64,000 nt of DNA from Niveispirillum sp943371025 (GCA_943371025.1 CALRTC020000025.1:34706-98705), one strand, 5' to 3'; positions 26,276 to 35,789 are shown, counted from the first letter of the stretch. A program made the numbers and translations. The notes: a model not told the origin generated them from the sequence alone.

Positions 26276-27628
26276 ATGACGGCAGAGGCTGAACGCGCCA
26301 CGGCACCCGGTTCCGTCCGCTGGTACCCCTGGTATGTTACGGGTGTCCTGATGGTCGCCTATGTCCTGTCCTTTCTGGACCGGCAGATCCTTTACCTGAT
26401 GGTGGAACCGATCAAGGCGGATCTGGGGATCAGCGATTTCCAGTTCTCGCTGCTGACGGGGGGCGCGTTCGGCATCTTCTACACGCTGATGGGACTGCCC
26501 ATCGGCTGGATGGCCGACCGCTACAGCCGCAAGAACCTGATCGCCGTCGGCGTCACGCTGTGGAGCCTGATGACCGCGCTGTGCGGCTTTGCCAACGGCT
26601 ATGTCCACCTGTTTCTGGCGCGCATCGGGGTGGGCGTGGGGGAGGCGACGCTGTCGCCGTCAGCCTATTCTCTGCTGTCGGACAGTTTCGACAAGAAGCG
26701 CCTGCCGCGCGCCATGAGCATCTACACGTTCGGCCTGTTCATCGGCGCCGGGCTTGCCATGATCATCGGCGGCGAGGTCATCGCCAGCGTCAAGGCCCAT
26801 CCCGACCTGGAACTGCCGCTGCTGGGCACCATGCGCTCCTGGCACATGGTGTTCATGATCGTGGGGGTGCCGGGTCTGCTGGTGGCGCTGTGGGTGTCGA
26901 CCTTGAAGGAACCGGCCCGCACGGGTATGGCCAGGCAGGCGCCTAAGGCCGACAGCCGCGTCCCCTTCGCGGAGGTCTTCGCCTTCATCGGCAAGAACAG
27001 GCTGATGTCGTTGTCGCTGTTCATCGGACCGGCCTTCTTCTCCGTCCTGGCCTATTCCGACAGCTGGTATCCGGAACTGTTCATCCGCATCTGGGGCTGG
27101 AATGTCGAACAGTCGGGCCGGATCAACGGGGCGTCTTCCCTGATCGCCGGGCCGCTGGGCCTGCTGTTCGCCGGCTGGATGTCCAGCCGCATGCTGGCGG
27201 CGGGCCGCACCGATGCCTGTCTGCGGCTGACCGCCTATGGCGCATTGGGCATCATGATCCCGGCCATCGCCATGCCCTTGATGCCCACGGCCGCCTCCAT
27301 GGCGTTCATGCTGTTCCCGTTCAAGTTCTTCATCGGTTTCACGCCCGTGCTGATCCCGTCCGCCATCCAGATGGTGGCGCCCAATCATCTGCGCGGGCAG
27401 TTGGGGGCCGTGTTCCTGTTCGCCGTCGGCATCATCGGCGTCAGCATGGGACCGATCCTGCCCGCCTTCCTGTCCGATTTCGTCTTCGCCGGCGACCGCG
27501 CGCTGCCGCACGCTCTTGCCACGGCCGCCGCCATCATCGGGCCGGTGACCTTCGTCCTGCTGATGCTGGGCATGAAGCAATATCGCCAGCTTTACCAGGA
27601 AATGGCCGCCCTGGAGACCCGCCCGTGA
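26276..27628 (+). CDS. MFS transporter
   Basis: 450 residues with twelve likely membrane helices. The MFS A-motif appears as GLPIGWMADRYSRKNLIAVG near residue 75 and FLDRQILYLMVEPIKADLG follows the first helix, which is typical of the spinster-like and aromatic-acid branches. ARIGVGVGEATLSPSAYSLLSD is the helix 4 signature. It lies three bases after the ThDP enzyme gene and just before an S10 peptidase, so inner-membrane uptake of an aromatic amino acid, aromatic acid or short peptide for the pathway is plausible. The substrate is not defined by sequence. Confidence 0.9.
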   Translation: MTAEAERATAPGSVRWYPWYVTGVLMVAYVLSFLDRQILYLMVEPIKADLGISDFQFSLLTGGAFGIFYTLMGLPIGWMADRYSRKNLIAVGVTLWSLMTALCGFANGYVHLFLARIGVGVGEATLSPSAYSLLSDSFDKKRLPRAMSIYTFGLFIGAGLAMIIGGEVIASVKAHPDLELPLLGTMRSWHMVFMIVGVPGLLVALWVSTLKEPARTGMARQAPKADSRVPFAEVFAFIGKNRLMSLSLFIGPAFFSVLAYSDSWYPELFIRIWGWNVEQSGRINGASSLIAGPLGLLFAGWMSSRMLAAGRTDACLRLTAYGALGIMIPAIAMPLMPTAASMAFMLFPFKFFIGFTPVLIPSAIQMVAPNHLRGQLGAVFLFAVGIIGVSMGPILPAFLSDFVFAGDRALPHALATAAAIIGPVTFVLLMLGMKQYRQLYQEMAALETRP

Positions 27629-27657
27629 CCATCCGCCCCGCATCGAGGAACCTTGCC

Positions 27658-29229
27658 ATGCGTTTCAATGTCCGTGCGTTCTGTGCCGCCCTGACCGTGA
27701 CGACCATGCTGGTCACGGCCGCCGCCCCGGCCCTGGCGCAGAAGGCCGCCCCGGCGGTGGAAGCGGCATCGGCCGACAAGACCATGTCCGGCCGGGCGAC
27801 GGCGGAGGAACGGGCCGTCACCACGTCGCACAAGACGGAACTGAACGGCAAGACCATCAGCTACAAGGCCACGGCCGGCACACTGACCATCCAGAACCAT
27901 GATGGCGACCCGACCGGCAGCATGTTCTATATCGCCTATACGGTGGACCAGCCGGCCGGCGCCCCGCCGCGCCCCGTCACCTTTCTGTTCAATGGCGGGC
28001 CGGGATCGGCCAGCCATTGGCTGAATATCGGCGGCATCGGCCCCGTCCAGGCCGTGACGCGCGCGCCGGAGGCGACGGGCCCAGCCCCCTACATCATGCG
28101 CAACAGCCCCGGCAGCATCCTGGACAAGTCCGACCTGGTCTTCATTGACGCGGTGGGCACCGGCTATTCCCGTCCCATCGGCGCAACGCCCGGCACCTAT
28201 TTCTGGGGGACCGAGCAGGATATGGACAGCTTTGCCCGCTTCATCACCCGCTGGGTGACGGTGAATGAACGCTGGGGGTCGCCGAAGTTCCTGTTCGGCG
28301 AAAGCTATGGCACGACGCGCGCCGCCGGCCTGGTCTATCGCCTGCAAAACCAGGGCATGCAGTTCAACGGCGTCATCCTGCTGTCGCTGGTCGTCAATGG
28401 CGATGGCGGGGCGGACAATGATTATGCCGTGCTGGTGCCCACCTATGCCGCCACGGCCTGGTATCATAACCGCGTGGCCAACCGCCCGGCCAGCCTGGAG
28501 ACCTATCTGAAGGAGGTGCGGGAATTCGCGCGCGGGCCCTATACGCTGGCACTGAGCCGGGGCCACAGCATCGACCCGGCGGAAAAGCGCGCCGTGGCGG
28601 AGCAGTTGAGCCGCTATATCGGCCTTCCCGTCGATTACCTGCTGAGTCGCAATCTGCGTGTCGAGCTTGAAGCCTATCGCCGCGAACTGCTGAAGGATGA
28701 GGCCAAGATCACCGGCCGCTTCGATGCCCGCTTCACCGCCCCGCATGCCTATGGCGCGATGAGTGGCACGTTCGACCCGGCTACTGACGACCCGGCCACG
28801 GCGGGCGTGTCGTCGGCCTATCTCTCCACCTACCGCGATTATCTCAGCCGTGACCTGGGCTACAAGACGCCGATGAATTTCCGGTCGCTCAACAATATGG
28901 AGATATCGGGCGCCTGGGATTACAAACATCGCGCGCCGGGTAACCAGATGCGCACCTCGCCCAATGTGGCGTTGGATCTGGCGGCGGCCATGCGGTCGAA
29001 CCCGCAGCTCAAGGTCATGGCCATGAGCGGCTATTTCGACATGAGCACGCCCTTCTTCTCCGGTGAATATGGCCTGGACCATATGTTGCTGGAACCGCAG
29101 CTTGTGCCAAATGTAACGTATAGATTGTATGAATCCGGGCATATGGCTTTCAATGACCAGAAAGCCTTATTGAAGATGAAAGCAGACCTAGACAAATTTT
29201 ATGAAAAGACGCTGAGCGAGCGTCCTTGA
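27658..29229 (+). CDS. Exported serine carboxypeptidase, peptidase family S10 (first copy)
   Basis: 523 residues from the ATG at 27658 (GAGGAA upstream), with a signal peptide ending ALAQ. The oxyanion region is NGGPGSASHW near residue 110. The nucleophile Ser is in FGESYGTTRA near 210, the Asp in GYFDMSTPFF near 465 and the His in YESGHMAF near 505. S10 enzymes remove C-terminal residues, often aromatic ones. It should act in the periplasm. A second S10 gene follows at 34074. With the TonB receptor and S9 peptidase between them, these form a peptide-processing set placed under the operator that also controls aromatic catabolism. Confidence 0.92.
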   Translation: MRFNVRAFCAALTVTTMLVTAAAPALAQKAAPAVEAASADKTMSGRATAEERAVTTSHKTELNGKTISYKATAGTLTIQNHDGDPTGSMFYIAYTVDQPAGAPPRPVTFLFNGGPGSASHWLNIGGIGPVQAVTRAPEATGPAPYIMRNSPGSILDKSDLVFIDAVGTGYSRPIGATPGTYFWGTEQDMDSFARFITRWVTVNERWGSPKFLFGESYGTTRAAGLVYRLQNQGMQFNGVILLSLVVNGDGGADNDYAVLVPTYAATAWYHNRVANRPASLETYLKEVREFARGPYTLALSRGHSIDPAEKRAVAEQLSRYIGLPVDYLLSRNLRVELEAYRRELLKDEAKITGRFDARFTAPHAYGAMSGTFDPATDDPATAGVSSAYLSTYRDYLSRDLGYKTPMNFRSLNNMEISGAWDYKHRAPGNQMRTSPNVALDLAAAMRSNPQLKVMAMSGYFDMSTPFFSGEYGLDHMLLEPQLVPNVTYRLYESGHMAFNDQKALLKMKADLDKFYEKTLSERP

Positions 29230-29260
29230 TATTTTCTACTTCATTGGTCGGTAACTTGAT

Positions 29261-29300
29261 GGGCGCGCCGGATCAGTCCCGGCGCGCCCAAATTTTATTT
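29261..29300 (+). terminator. Rho-independent terminator after the first S10 gene
   Basis: GGGCGCGCCGG, a seven-base loop, then CCGGCGCGCCC form an 11-bp GC stem followed by AAATTTTATTT. It closes the ThDP-MFS-S10 transcript. Its T-rich tail runs into the first operator of the TonB receptor gene. Confidence 0.8.
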
Positions 29301-29313
29301 AGCATGTTATGAA
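29295..29313. promoter_or_regulatory. HpaR-type operator 1 before the TonB receptor
   Basis: TTATTTAGCATGTTATGAA matches the 19605 site in its first nine bases apart from one A/G change and keeps the CATGT core. It lies 50 bases before a second, closer match, suggesting paired binding. Confidence 0.6.
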
Positions 29314-29345
29314 TCTTCCTTGACAGATGTGCTCAATCTCCAGAT

Positions 29346-29363
29346 ATATAACATGTGAAATAA
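29346..29363. promoter_or_regulatory. HpaR-type operator 2 before the TonB receptor
   Basis: ATATAACATGTGAAATAA shares TAACATGTGAAATAA exactly with the operator between hpaG1 and hpaR. Fifteen identical bases at unrelated promoters are unlikely by chance. It is 48 bases before the receptor start. Confidence 0.7.
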
Positions 29364-29410
29364 AGCGCCGACCCGTGGAGCGCGGGCGGCCGGGAACAGG
29401 AGGGGTAAAG

Positions 29411-31906
29411 ATGTCCCGCTTTTGTCTGAAGAGAGGCCTGCTGCTGTCGGTGGCGATGATGGCGACCACGGCGAACGCTGCCATGGCCCAGACGGTAACC
29501 ACCAGCGACGGCGAGCGCGTGGTGCTGGAGGAGATCATCGTCACGGCCACCCGCCAGGCGACGTCGCTGAACCGCACGCCCTTGTCCATCTCGGCCTTGA
29601 CCCAGGACAGCATGGAACGCCAGGGCGTGCAGGATGCTGATGATCTGGCCCGCATGGTGCCGGGCTTGTCGGTCAGCAACCATGGCTCCAACAGCGGCGT
29701 GCAGACCATCGCCATTCGCGGCGTCACACCGTCGACGGGTGCCGCCACCACGGGCGTCTATCTGGACGATGCCCCGCTGACCAAGCGCGGCGGCCCCGCC
29801 GGCAGCGGCACGCCGATGCCGATGCTGTTCGACCTTGAACGGGTCGAAGTGCTGCGCGGTCCGCAGGGCACGCTGTATGGCGGTGGGTCGCAGGGCGGCA
29901 CGGTCCGCTTCATCACCCCGGAACCCAGCCTGACCGACTATAGCGGCAGCGCCAAGGCCGGCCTGTCCAATACCAAGGAAGGCGATTGGTCCTATGAAGG
30001 CGGGGCGGCCGTCGGCGGCCCGATCGTGGAAGACAAGCTGGGTTTCCGCGCCAGCGCCATGGGCAGGCACAAGGGTGGCTATATCGACTATGTCGACCGC
30101 CTGACGACCAAGACGCTGGAGAAGGACGCCAATTCCACCGACGAATTCGCCACGCGCCTGGCGCTGGCCCTCGCGCCGACGGAGGATACGCGCATCACCC
30201 CCAGCGTCTATTGGTCCCGGCAGAAGATCAATCAGGACGATTATTACTGGCGCAACGTGTCGCAGTTCACGGCACCGGCACGCCCGAACAATCCGGCCCA
30301 CACCTACGGCCCCTATAATTTCTATGGCCGCTACCGGTCGGGCGACACCTGCAATATCGGCGACAATTTCGTCGGCAAGGTCAACCCGTGCATGCCCGAT
30401 GTCGGCGTGACCAACAACCTGTTCGTTTCCTCCATCAAGGCAGAGACGGAACTGGACGATGTCAAGGTCATGGGTGTCGTCAGCTATCTGAAAGACAGCA
30501 GCACCGGCAACCGCAACTTCTCCTATCAGGAGCCGCAGAACCACCAGGCGGGGTCGCCCTTCATCGCGACGCTGCCGATCTATGAAAGCTATCCATGGTA
30601 CGACAATAGCCGCGACGGCTATACGGCCGAACTGCGCTTCTCCTCCGACTATGCCGACAGCCGGTTCAACTGGGTGGGTGGCATCTTCTACACCAACATG
30701 AACATCAAGGCCCTGACCGAGTACCGGGCCAATGTCGGCGACCTGACCCAGGCCATCTATGGTCTGCGGCCGCAGGATATTTTCGGGGTGCCGCTACTGC
30801 CCGGCAACCTGGAATATTACCGCGACTACGACATGACGGATAACGAGATCGCGGCCTATGGCGAGATGACCTTCTCCGTCACCGACAGCTTCAAGCTGAT
30901 CGGCGGTCTGCGTCTGTCCCGCACACATCTTGACTACAAGCAGTTGACGGCCGGCCCCATCGTCGGCACCTCGGCCCCCACTGTGGCCAATGGCGGCGTC
31001 ATCACCGGTCAGATCATCGAAAAGCCTGTGTCGCCGAAGGTCGGTTTCCAGTATCTGATCGACGATCAGAACTCCGTCTTCGGCACCGTCTCCAGCGGCT
31101 ATCGCGCCGGTGGCGTCAACCAGATGCCACCATCGCGTTGTGCGTCGGACCTGACGGCGCTGGGCATCTCCGGCACGCCCAACACCTATCAGTCCGACAA
31201 GGTCTGGAACTATGAACTGGGGGCGAAGGTCAACATCCTGGGCGTTCAGGTCAATTCCAGCGTCTATCGTCTGGAATGGAACGACACGCAGACCAATTAC
31301 GGCCTGCCCACCTGTGGCTTCGGCTATACGATCAATGCCGGCAAGGCCGTCAGCCAGGGTCTGGACCTGGATGCGCGCGCGGTGTTGGGCGGCGGCTTCA
31401 CGGCCAATCTGGCCGTCGGTTATGCCGATGCCGAATATAAGCAGGGCGTGGTCGGCCCGGCCCCGGTCAGCGCCGTCTATCTGAAGAAGGGCGACCCACT
31501 GCCCATTCCGGATTGGAAGGTCAGCGTCGGCCTGCAGTACGACTTTGATGTCGGCGGCCGCGACGGCTTCATCCGCGCTGACTACCAGTATGCCTCGTCC
31601 TACTGGTCGGGCGTGACCTATGGCTCCGTGGGCTATTCGCCCGATGCGGCAGGCGAGATGGAGGCGACGAACTATGTCTCCATGCGTGCCGGGTACAACC
31701 TGACGGACAAGATCGAGCTGGGCCTGTTCGTGGACAATCTGTTGAACTCTCACGACGTGCTGGCCGTGGGCGACAGCAACGGCCGATCCGGTTGCGTTGC
31801 CGCCTCCGGTCCGTCCTGTTCCCAGTACCGGCAGTTCAACCCCGTCTATCGCGAGATGACGTTCCGTCCGCGGACGATGGGGGCGACCGCCACCTACCGC
31901 TTCTGA
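29411..31906 (+). CDS. TonB-dependent receptor (outer-membrane transporter)
   Basis: 831 residues from the ATG at 29411, with AGGAGGGG upstream and a signal peptide ending AMAQ. A TonB box (VVLEEIIVTATRQ) comes next. The plug has LNRTPLSISALTQDSM and RGVTPSTGAATTGVYLDD, then LFDLERVEVLRGPQGTLYG, and the barrel ends GATATYRF. It belongs to the large class of alphaproteobacterial receptors that import plant aromatics or peptides rather than known siderophores. Two HpaR-type operators lie before it, and S9 and S10 peptidase genes follow and precede it, so its cargo may be a peptide or aromatic-containing compound. Confidence 0.93.
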   Translation: MSRFCLKRGLLLSVAMMATTANAAMAQTVTTSDGERVVLEEIIVTATRQATSLNRTPLSISALTQDSMERQGVQDADDLARMVPGLSVSNHGSNSGVQTIAIRGVTPSTGAATTGVYLDDAPLTKRGGPAGSGTPMPMLFDLERVEVLRGPQGTLYGGGSQGGTVRFITPEPSLTDYSGSAKAGLSNTKEGDWSYEGGAAVGGPIVEDKLGFRASAMGRHKGGYIDYVDRLTTKTLEKDANSTDEFATRLALALAPTEDTRITPSVYWSRQKINQDDYYWRNVSQFTAPARPNNPAHTYGPYNFYGRYRSGDTCNIGDNFVGKVNPCMPDVGVTNNLFVSSIKAETELDDVKVMGVVSYLKDSSTGNRNFSYQEPQNHQAGSPFIATLPIYESYPWYDNSRDGYTAELRFSSDYADSRFNWVGGIFYTNMNIKALTEYRANVGDLTQAIYGLRPQDIFGVPLLPGNLEYYRDYDMTDNEIAAYGEMTFSVTDSFKLIGGLRLSRTHLDYKQLTAGPIVGTSAPTVANGGVITGQIIEKPVSPKVGFQYLIDDQNSVFGTVSSGYRAGGVNQMPPSRCASDLTALGISGTPNTYQSDKVWNYELGAKVNILGVQVNSSVYRLEWNDTQTNYGLPTCGFGYTINAGKAVSQGLDLDARAVLGGGFTANLAVGYADAEYKQGVVGPAPVSAVYLKKGDPLPIPDWKVSVGLQYDFDVGGRDGFIRADYQYASSYWSGVTYGSVGYSPDAAGEMEATNYVSMRAGYNLTDKIELGLFVDNLLNSHDVLAVGDSNGRSGCVAASGPSCSQYRQFNPVYREMTFRPRTMGATATYRF

Positions 31907-31920
31907 TCGGCAAAGCGATG

Positions 31921-31956
31921 GCCCGGCGTCCCCTGTGACGCCGGGCCTTTTTCTTT
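31921..31956 (+). terminator. Rho-independent terminator after the TonB receptor
   Basis: GCCCGGCGTC and GACGCCGGGC pair around CCCTGT and are followed by CTTTTTCTTT. It lies 15 bases after the receptor stop codon. Confidence 0.85.
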
Positions 31957-31989
31957 CCCATCCGTCTTGTCCATTATCGGAGTTTGGGG

Positions 31990-34071
31990 ATGATGCCGAT
32001 CCTATCCAATGCCAGGCCGGCCCTGCTGGCCCTGTTTCTGGTTGCCTGCCCGCCATTGTCCGTCGCGGCCCCGGCGGATGCACCGGCCCGGCGCTTCACC
32101 GCCATGGACATCTTCAATCTGGAAGCGGCCCGCGACCCGCAGATCTCCCCCGACGGGCGCCGCATCGTCTATGTCCGCCGGGCCGCGGATATCAAGACGG
32201 ACCGATACCGCAGCAGCTTGTGGATGATCGACGCCGCCACGGGTGAACAAAGGGCGCTGGTGGCGGGCGACAGTTCCGCGTCCGATCCGCGCTGGTCGCC
32301 GGACGGGCGCCGGCTGCTCTACAGCGCGGGGGGTGAACTGCGCATCCGTTCGCTGGCCGACGGGGCCGACTGGCCGGTCTTCCGTCCGCAGGGTGGGGGC
32401 AGTGGCGCCGTCTGGTCGCCGGATGGCAACCGTATCGCCTTCCTGTCCTTTGTCGATGGCAATGCGCTCCGCTACGCCACCCCGCCATCCCCGCCCCCCG
32501 GTGCCGAATGGGGGCCACCGGCCAGGGTCTATGACAAGCTGAATGTGCATCTGGACGGGATGGGCTTCGTCAAGCCCGGCGCCATGCAGGTCTTCGTCGT
32601 CCCGGCGGAGGGCGGTACGCCGCGCGCCGTCACCCAAGGGGCTGTCGGCTATGGTGACCTGCAATGGCTGGACGCGGACAATGTCCTGGTCACCGGCAAT
32701 GCCGCCGCCGATGCCGACATGGACCCGCGGGAGAGCGAGATCTACCGGGTGGCGATTGCCACGGGCACCATCACGCCGCTGACGGACCGGCGCGGACCGG
32801 ACGCGGAACCCGTCCCTTCGCCGGATGGGAAGCTGATCGCCTTCACCGGCTATGACGACCGCCAGGTCTCCTGGCAGACCAGCCAGCTTTACGTCATGAA
32901 CCGGGACGGGACAGAGCGGCGGTCGCTGACGGCCGCACTGGACCGCACGGTCACCGGCCCCACCTGGGCACCCGACGGTCGCAGTCTGTTCGCCACCATC
33001 CAGAATGAGGGGCGGGTGGAGCTGGTCCGCATCAGCCTGGATGGCAGGATCACCACCATCGCCACGGACCTGAATGACGGGGCCGGCGGCCGCCCCTATG
33101 TTGGCGGCAGTTTCAGCCTGTCACGCGATGGCGCCCTTCAGATCGCCTATAGCCAGGGTCGGCCCGACCGGCCATCCGACATCGCCGTGATCGCGCCCGG
33201 CGGCAAGGCACGCCGCCTGACCGACCTGAACGCCGATGCGCTGGCCCCCGTCGCCATGGCGCGGGTGGAAAAGCTGCCGGTGACCAGCAGTGCCGATGGT
33301 CGGCCCATCGACGCCTGGGTGGCATTGCCGCCCGGCCATGATCCCGCGAAACCCTATCCGCTGATCCTGGAAATCCATGGCGGGCCGGCGATCATGTACG
33401 GCCCGGCCTTCGCCAGCGAGATTCAGCGCTACGCGGCCGAAGGCTTCGTTGTCGCCTGGGCCAATCAGCGCGGATCCGTGGGCTATGGCGAGGCCTTCGC
33501 CCTGACCATCGACCGCGCCTATCCCGGCAAGGATGATCTGGCCGACCTGATGAGCGTGGTGGATGCCACCATCGCCAGGGGTTTGGCCGACCCGGCCCGG
33601 CTGTTCGTTACCGGCGGATCGGCTGGCGGGGCCATGACGGCCTGGGTCGTGGGCAACACGGACCGGTTCGCCGCTGCCGTGGCCGTCAATCCCGTCATCA
33701 ACTGGGTCAGCACCATGCTGGCCGGCGACACGGCAGCCCATGTGGCCCGCCATCAGGTCCGGGCCCGGCCGTGGGATGATCTGGACCTGTTCTGGCGCCT
33801 GTCCCCCCTGTCACGGGTGGGGAATGTCCGGACGCCGACCATGCTGATGGTCGGGGACGAGGATTGGCGCACCCCACCGGCCGAGGCCGAACAGTTCTAC
33901 ACGGCGCTGAAGCTGCGCGGCATCGACACGGCCCTGGTCCGTATTCCGGGCTCCGGCCACAATATCGGCGCCCGTCCGACCCAGCAGATCGCCAAGACCG
34001 ACAACATCATCGGCTGGTTCAAGGCCCACGATCCCGCGACCAGCGGGAAGGCCACCAGCACGGAGAAATGA
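31990..34071 (+). CDS. Exported prolyl oligopeptidase-family (S9) peptidase
   Basis: About 693 residues with a signal peptide ending SVAAPA. The first 400 residues contain WD40/TolB-like propeller repeats (DPRWSPDGRRLLY, AVWSPDGNRIAFL, GPTWAPDGRSLFA). The C-terminal alpha/beta-hydrolase domain has HGGPA, GGSAGGAMTAW (Ser near residue 545), MLMVGDEDW (Asp) and GSGHNIG (His). S9C-like enzymes cut short peptides from the N-terminus. It precedes an S10 gene by two bases. Lasso-peptide isopeptidases are S9 relatives next to TonB receptors, but the tight pairing with S10 makes general peptide breakdown more likely. The start at 31990 was preferred because GGAG lies eight bases before. Confidence 0.9.
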   Translation: MMPILSNARPALLALFLVACPPLSVAAPADAPARRFTAMDIFNLEAARDPQISPDGRRIVYVRRAADIKTDRYRSSLWMIDAATGEQRALVAGDSSASDPRWSPDGRRLLYSAGGELRIRSLADGADWPVFRPQGGGSGAVWSPDGNRIAFLSFVDGNALRYATPPSPPPGAEWGPPARVYDKLNVHLDGMGFVKPGAMQVFVVPAEGGTPRAVTQGAVGYGDLQWLDADNVLVTGNAAADADMDPRESEIYRVAIATGTITPLTDRRGPDAEPVPSPDGKLIAFTGYDDRQVSWQTSQLYVMNRDGTERRSLTAALDRTVTGPTWAPDGRSLFATIQNEGRVELVRISLDGRITTIATDLNDGAGGRPYVGGSFSLSRDGALQIAYSQGRPDRPSDIAVIAPGGKARRLTDLNADALAPVAMARVEKLPVTSSADGRPIDAWVALPPGHDPAKPYPLILEIHGGPAIMYGPAFASEIQRYAAEGFVVAWANQRGSVGYGEAFALTIDRAYPGKDDLADLMSVVDATIARGLADPARLFVTGGSAGGAMTAWVVGNTDRFAAAVAVNPVINWVSTMLAGDTAAHVARHQVRARPWDDLDLFWRLSPLSRVGNVRTPTMLMVGDEDWRTPPAEAEQFYTALKLRGIDTALVRIPGSGHNIGARPTQQIAKTDNIIGWFKAHDPATSGKATSTEK

Positions 34072-34073
34072 CC

Positions 34074-35603
34074 ATGACCCTGCACCGTCTGGCGGCGTCG
34101 GCCGTCCTTATCGCCCTGCTGGCGACCGGTCCCCTGCCGGCCATGGCCGCGGAACCGACCGTCGCGGCGACTGTCAAGACCCTGCCGGCGGAGGCGAAAT
34201 CCGTTACCCGTCACAGCGTCACCATCTCCGGCCGCCGCATCGACTATACTGCCACGGCCGGGCGCCTGATTCTGACCAACGCAGAGAACGAGCCGACGGC
34301 GCGCCTGTTCTATGTCGCCTATGTCGCCGACCGGCCCAAGGGCGCGCCGGAACGGCCCGTCACCTTCGTCTATAATGGCGGGCCGGGTTCGTCGAGCATC
34401 TGGTTGCACATGGGTGGGCTGGCCCCGGTTTATGCCCGCACCACCAGCCCGGCGCCGACCCCGCCGCCGCCCTATGACCTGACCGCCAACGACCAGTCGA
34501 TCCTGGACAAGACCGATCTTGTGTTTCTGGACGCGGTCGGTACGGGCTATTCCCGGCTGGAGAAGCCGGAATTCGCCGCCCAATATTACGGGATCGACAA
34601 GGATGGCGATGCCTTCGCCCAGGCCATCCGCCGCTATGTCAGCGAGAATGACCGCTGGAACGCGCCGAAATTCCTGCTGGGGGAAAGCTATGGCTCACCG
34701 CGATCGGCCGTGCTGATGCAGAAGCTGCAGGCCAGCGGCATGGCCTTCAACGGCGTCGTGCTGATTTCCTCTATCCTGAATTTCGGCCAGCATGCCTCCG
34801 GCCTGGACCGGGAGCCGGTGAACCTGATCCCCACCTATGCCGCCGTCGCCTGGTATCACAACAAGGTGCCGCGCGGCGCCGGCGGGCTGGAGGCGCATGT
34901 CGAGGCGGCGCGGCAGTTCGCCCTGGGCGACTATGCGTCGGCACTGGCCAAGGGGCACCATATCGGTCCGGCGGAGAAGGCGGCCGTGGCGGCCAGGCTG
35001 GAAAGCCTGACGGGGCTGTCGGCGGATTATTGGCTGAAGGCCAACCTGCGCGTGCTGGCCCCCCGGTTCACGGCCGAACTGCTGCGCGACCAGCGCCGCA
35101 TCGTCGGCACCTCGGACGCCCGCGCCACGGGCCGGGCGACGGACGCGGCCGTGGAAAGGGCAGGGGCCGACCCGGCCGGGGAAATGACGGGCGCCTATGT
35201 CGCCGGCTTCCGCCGCCATATGGCGGAAACGCTGGGGTATCGCAGCGACCTGGACTATGTCGTCACCGACGATGCCATGATGGGCCGCTGGATATGGAGC
35301 CATCAGCCGCCGGGCGGCGCGCCCTTCCAATATTCCGGCGCCAACACCACCGTCGATCTGGCCGTCGCCATGCGGGCCAACGTCCACCTGAAGGTCCTGT
35401 CGCTCAGCGGCTATTACGATCTGGTCACGCCCTTCTTCGCCACCGAGTGGGATCTGGCCCATATGAACCTGGAACCCGAACTGGTGGCCAACATCACGGA
35501 ACGCTACCTGGAAGGTGGGCACATGCCCTATCTGGATCGGCCCGGCCTGGAGGCCATGCGGCGGGAACTGGCCGCCTTCTACGATCGCGCACCAGGCCAC
35601 TGA
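34074..35603 (+). CDS. Exported serine carboxypeptidase, peptidase family S10 (second copy)
   Basis: 509 residues with a signal peptide ending AMAAE. Catalytic landmarks are NGGPGSSSIWL near residue 105, LGESYGSPRSA near 205, GYYDLVTPFF near 450 and LEGGHMPY near 487. It is a paralogue of the gene at 27658. The two differ throughout, so the duplication is old. It is coupled to the S9 gene (start two bases after its stop; an alternative ATG at 34068 overlaps the stop). The S9 plus S10 pair would attack peptides from both ends in the periplasm. Confidence 0.92.
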   Translation: MTLHRLAASAVLIALLATGPLPAMAAEPTVAATVKTLPAEAKSVTRHSVTISGRRIDYTATAGRLILTNAENEPTARLFYVAYVADRPKGAPERPVTFVYNGGPGSSSIWLHMGGLAPVYARTTSPAPTPPPPYDLTANDQSILDKTDLVFLDAVGTGYSRLEKPEFAAQYYGIDKDGDAFAQAIRRYVSENDRWNAPKFLLGESYGSPRSAVLMQKLQASGMAFNGVVLISSILNFGQHASGLDREPVNLIPTYAAVAWYHNKVPRGAGGLEAHVEAARQFALGDYASALAKGHHIGPAEKAAVAARLESLTGLSADYWLKANLRVLAPRFTAELLRDQRRIVGTSDARATGRATDAAVERAGADPAGEMTGAYVAGFRRHMAETLGYRSDLDYVVTDDAMMGRWIWSHQPPGGAPFQYSGANTTVDLAVAMRANVHLKVLSLSGYYDLVTPFFATEWDLAHMNLEPELVANITERYLEGGHMPYLDRPGLEAMRRELAAFYDRAPGH

Positions 35604-35789
35604 CGCTGCCGGTTTGCGGGAACGGCAGGGGGCAGGGGCCGTCACGCATGCCCGTCGACAGGGACTACCCGGCAAGCATCCGGGACAGCAAGGGCGAAGC
35701 GACCCGCCACAGAAACACCAGGAACCAGCTAAAACTTGGCGTTGCTGCTCCATAGGGGGTGCCGACACGGAAGTGCATTTTACGTACCG

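Noticed and set aside
31990..34071. Calling the S9 peptidase a lasso isopeptidase
   Set aside because: It is physically linked to an S10 peptidase, is separated from the peptide cluster by insertion-sequence debris, and nothing specific to isopeptidases can be seen by eye.
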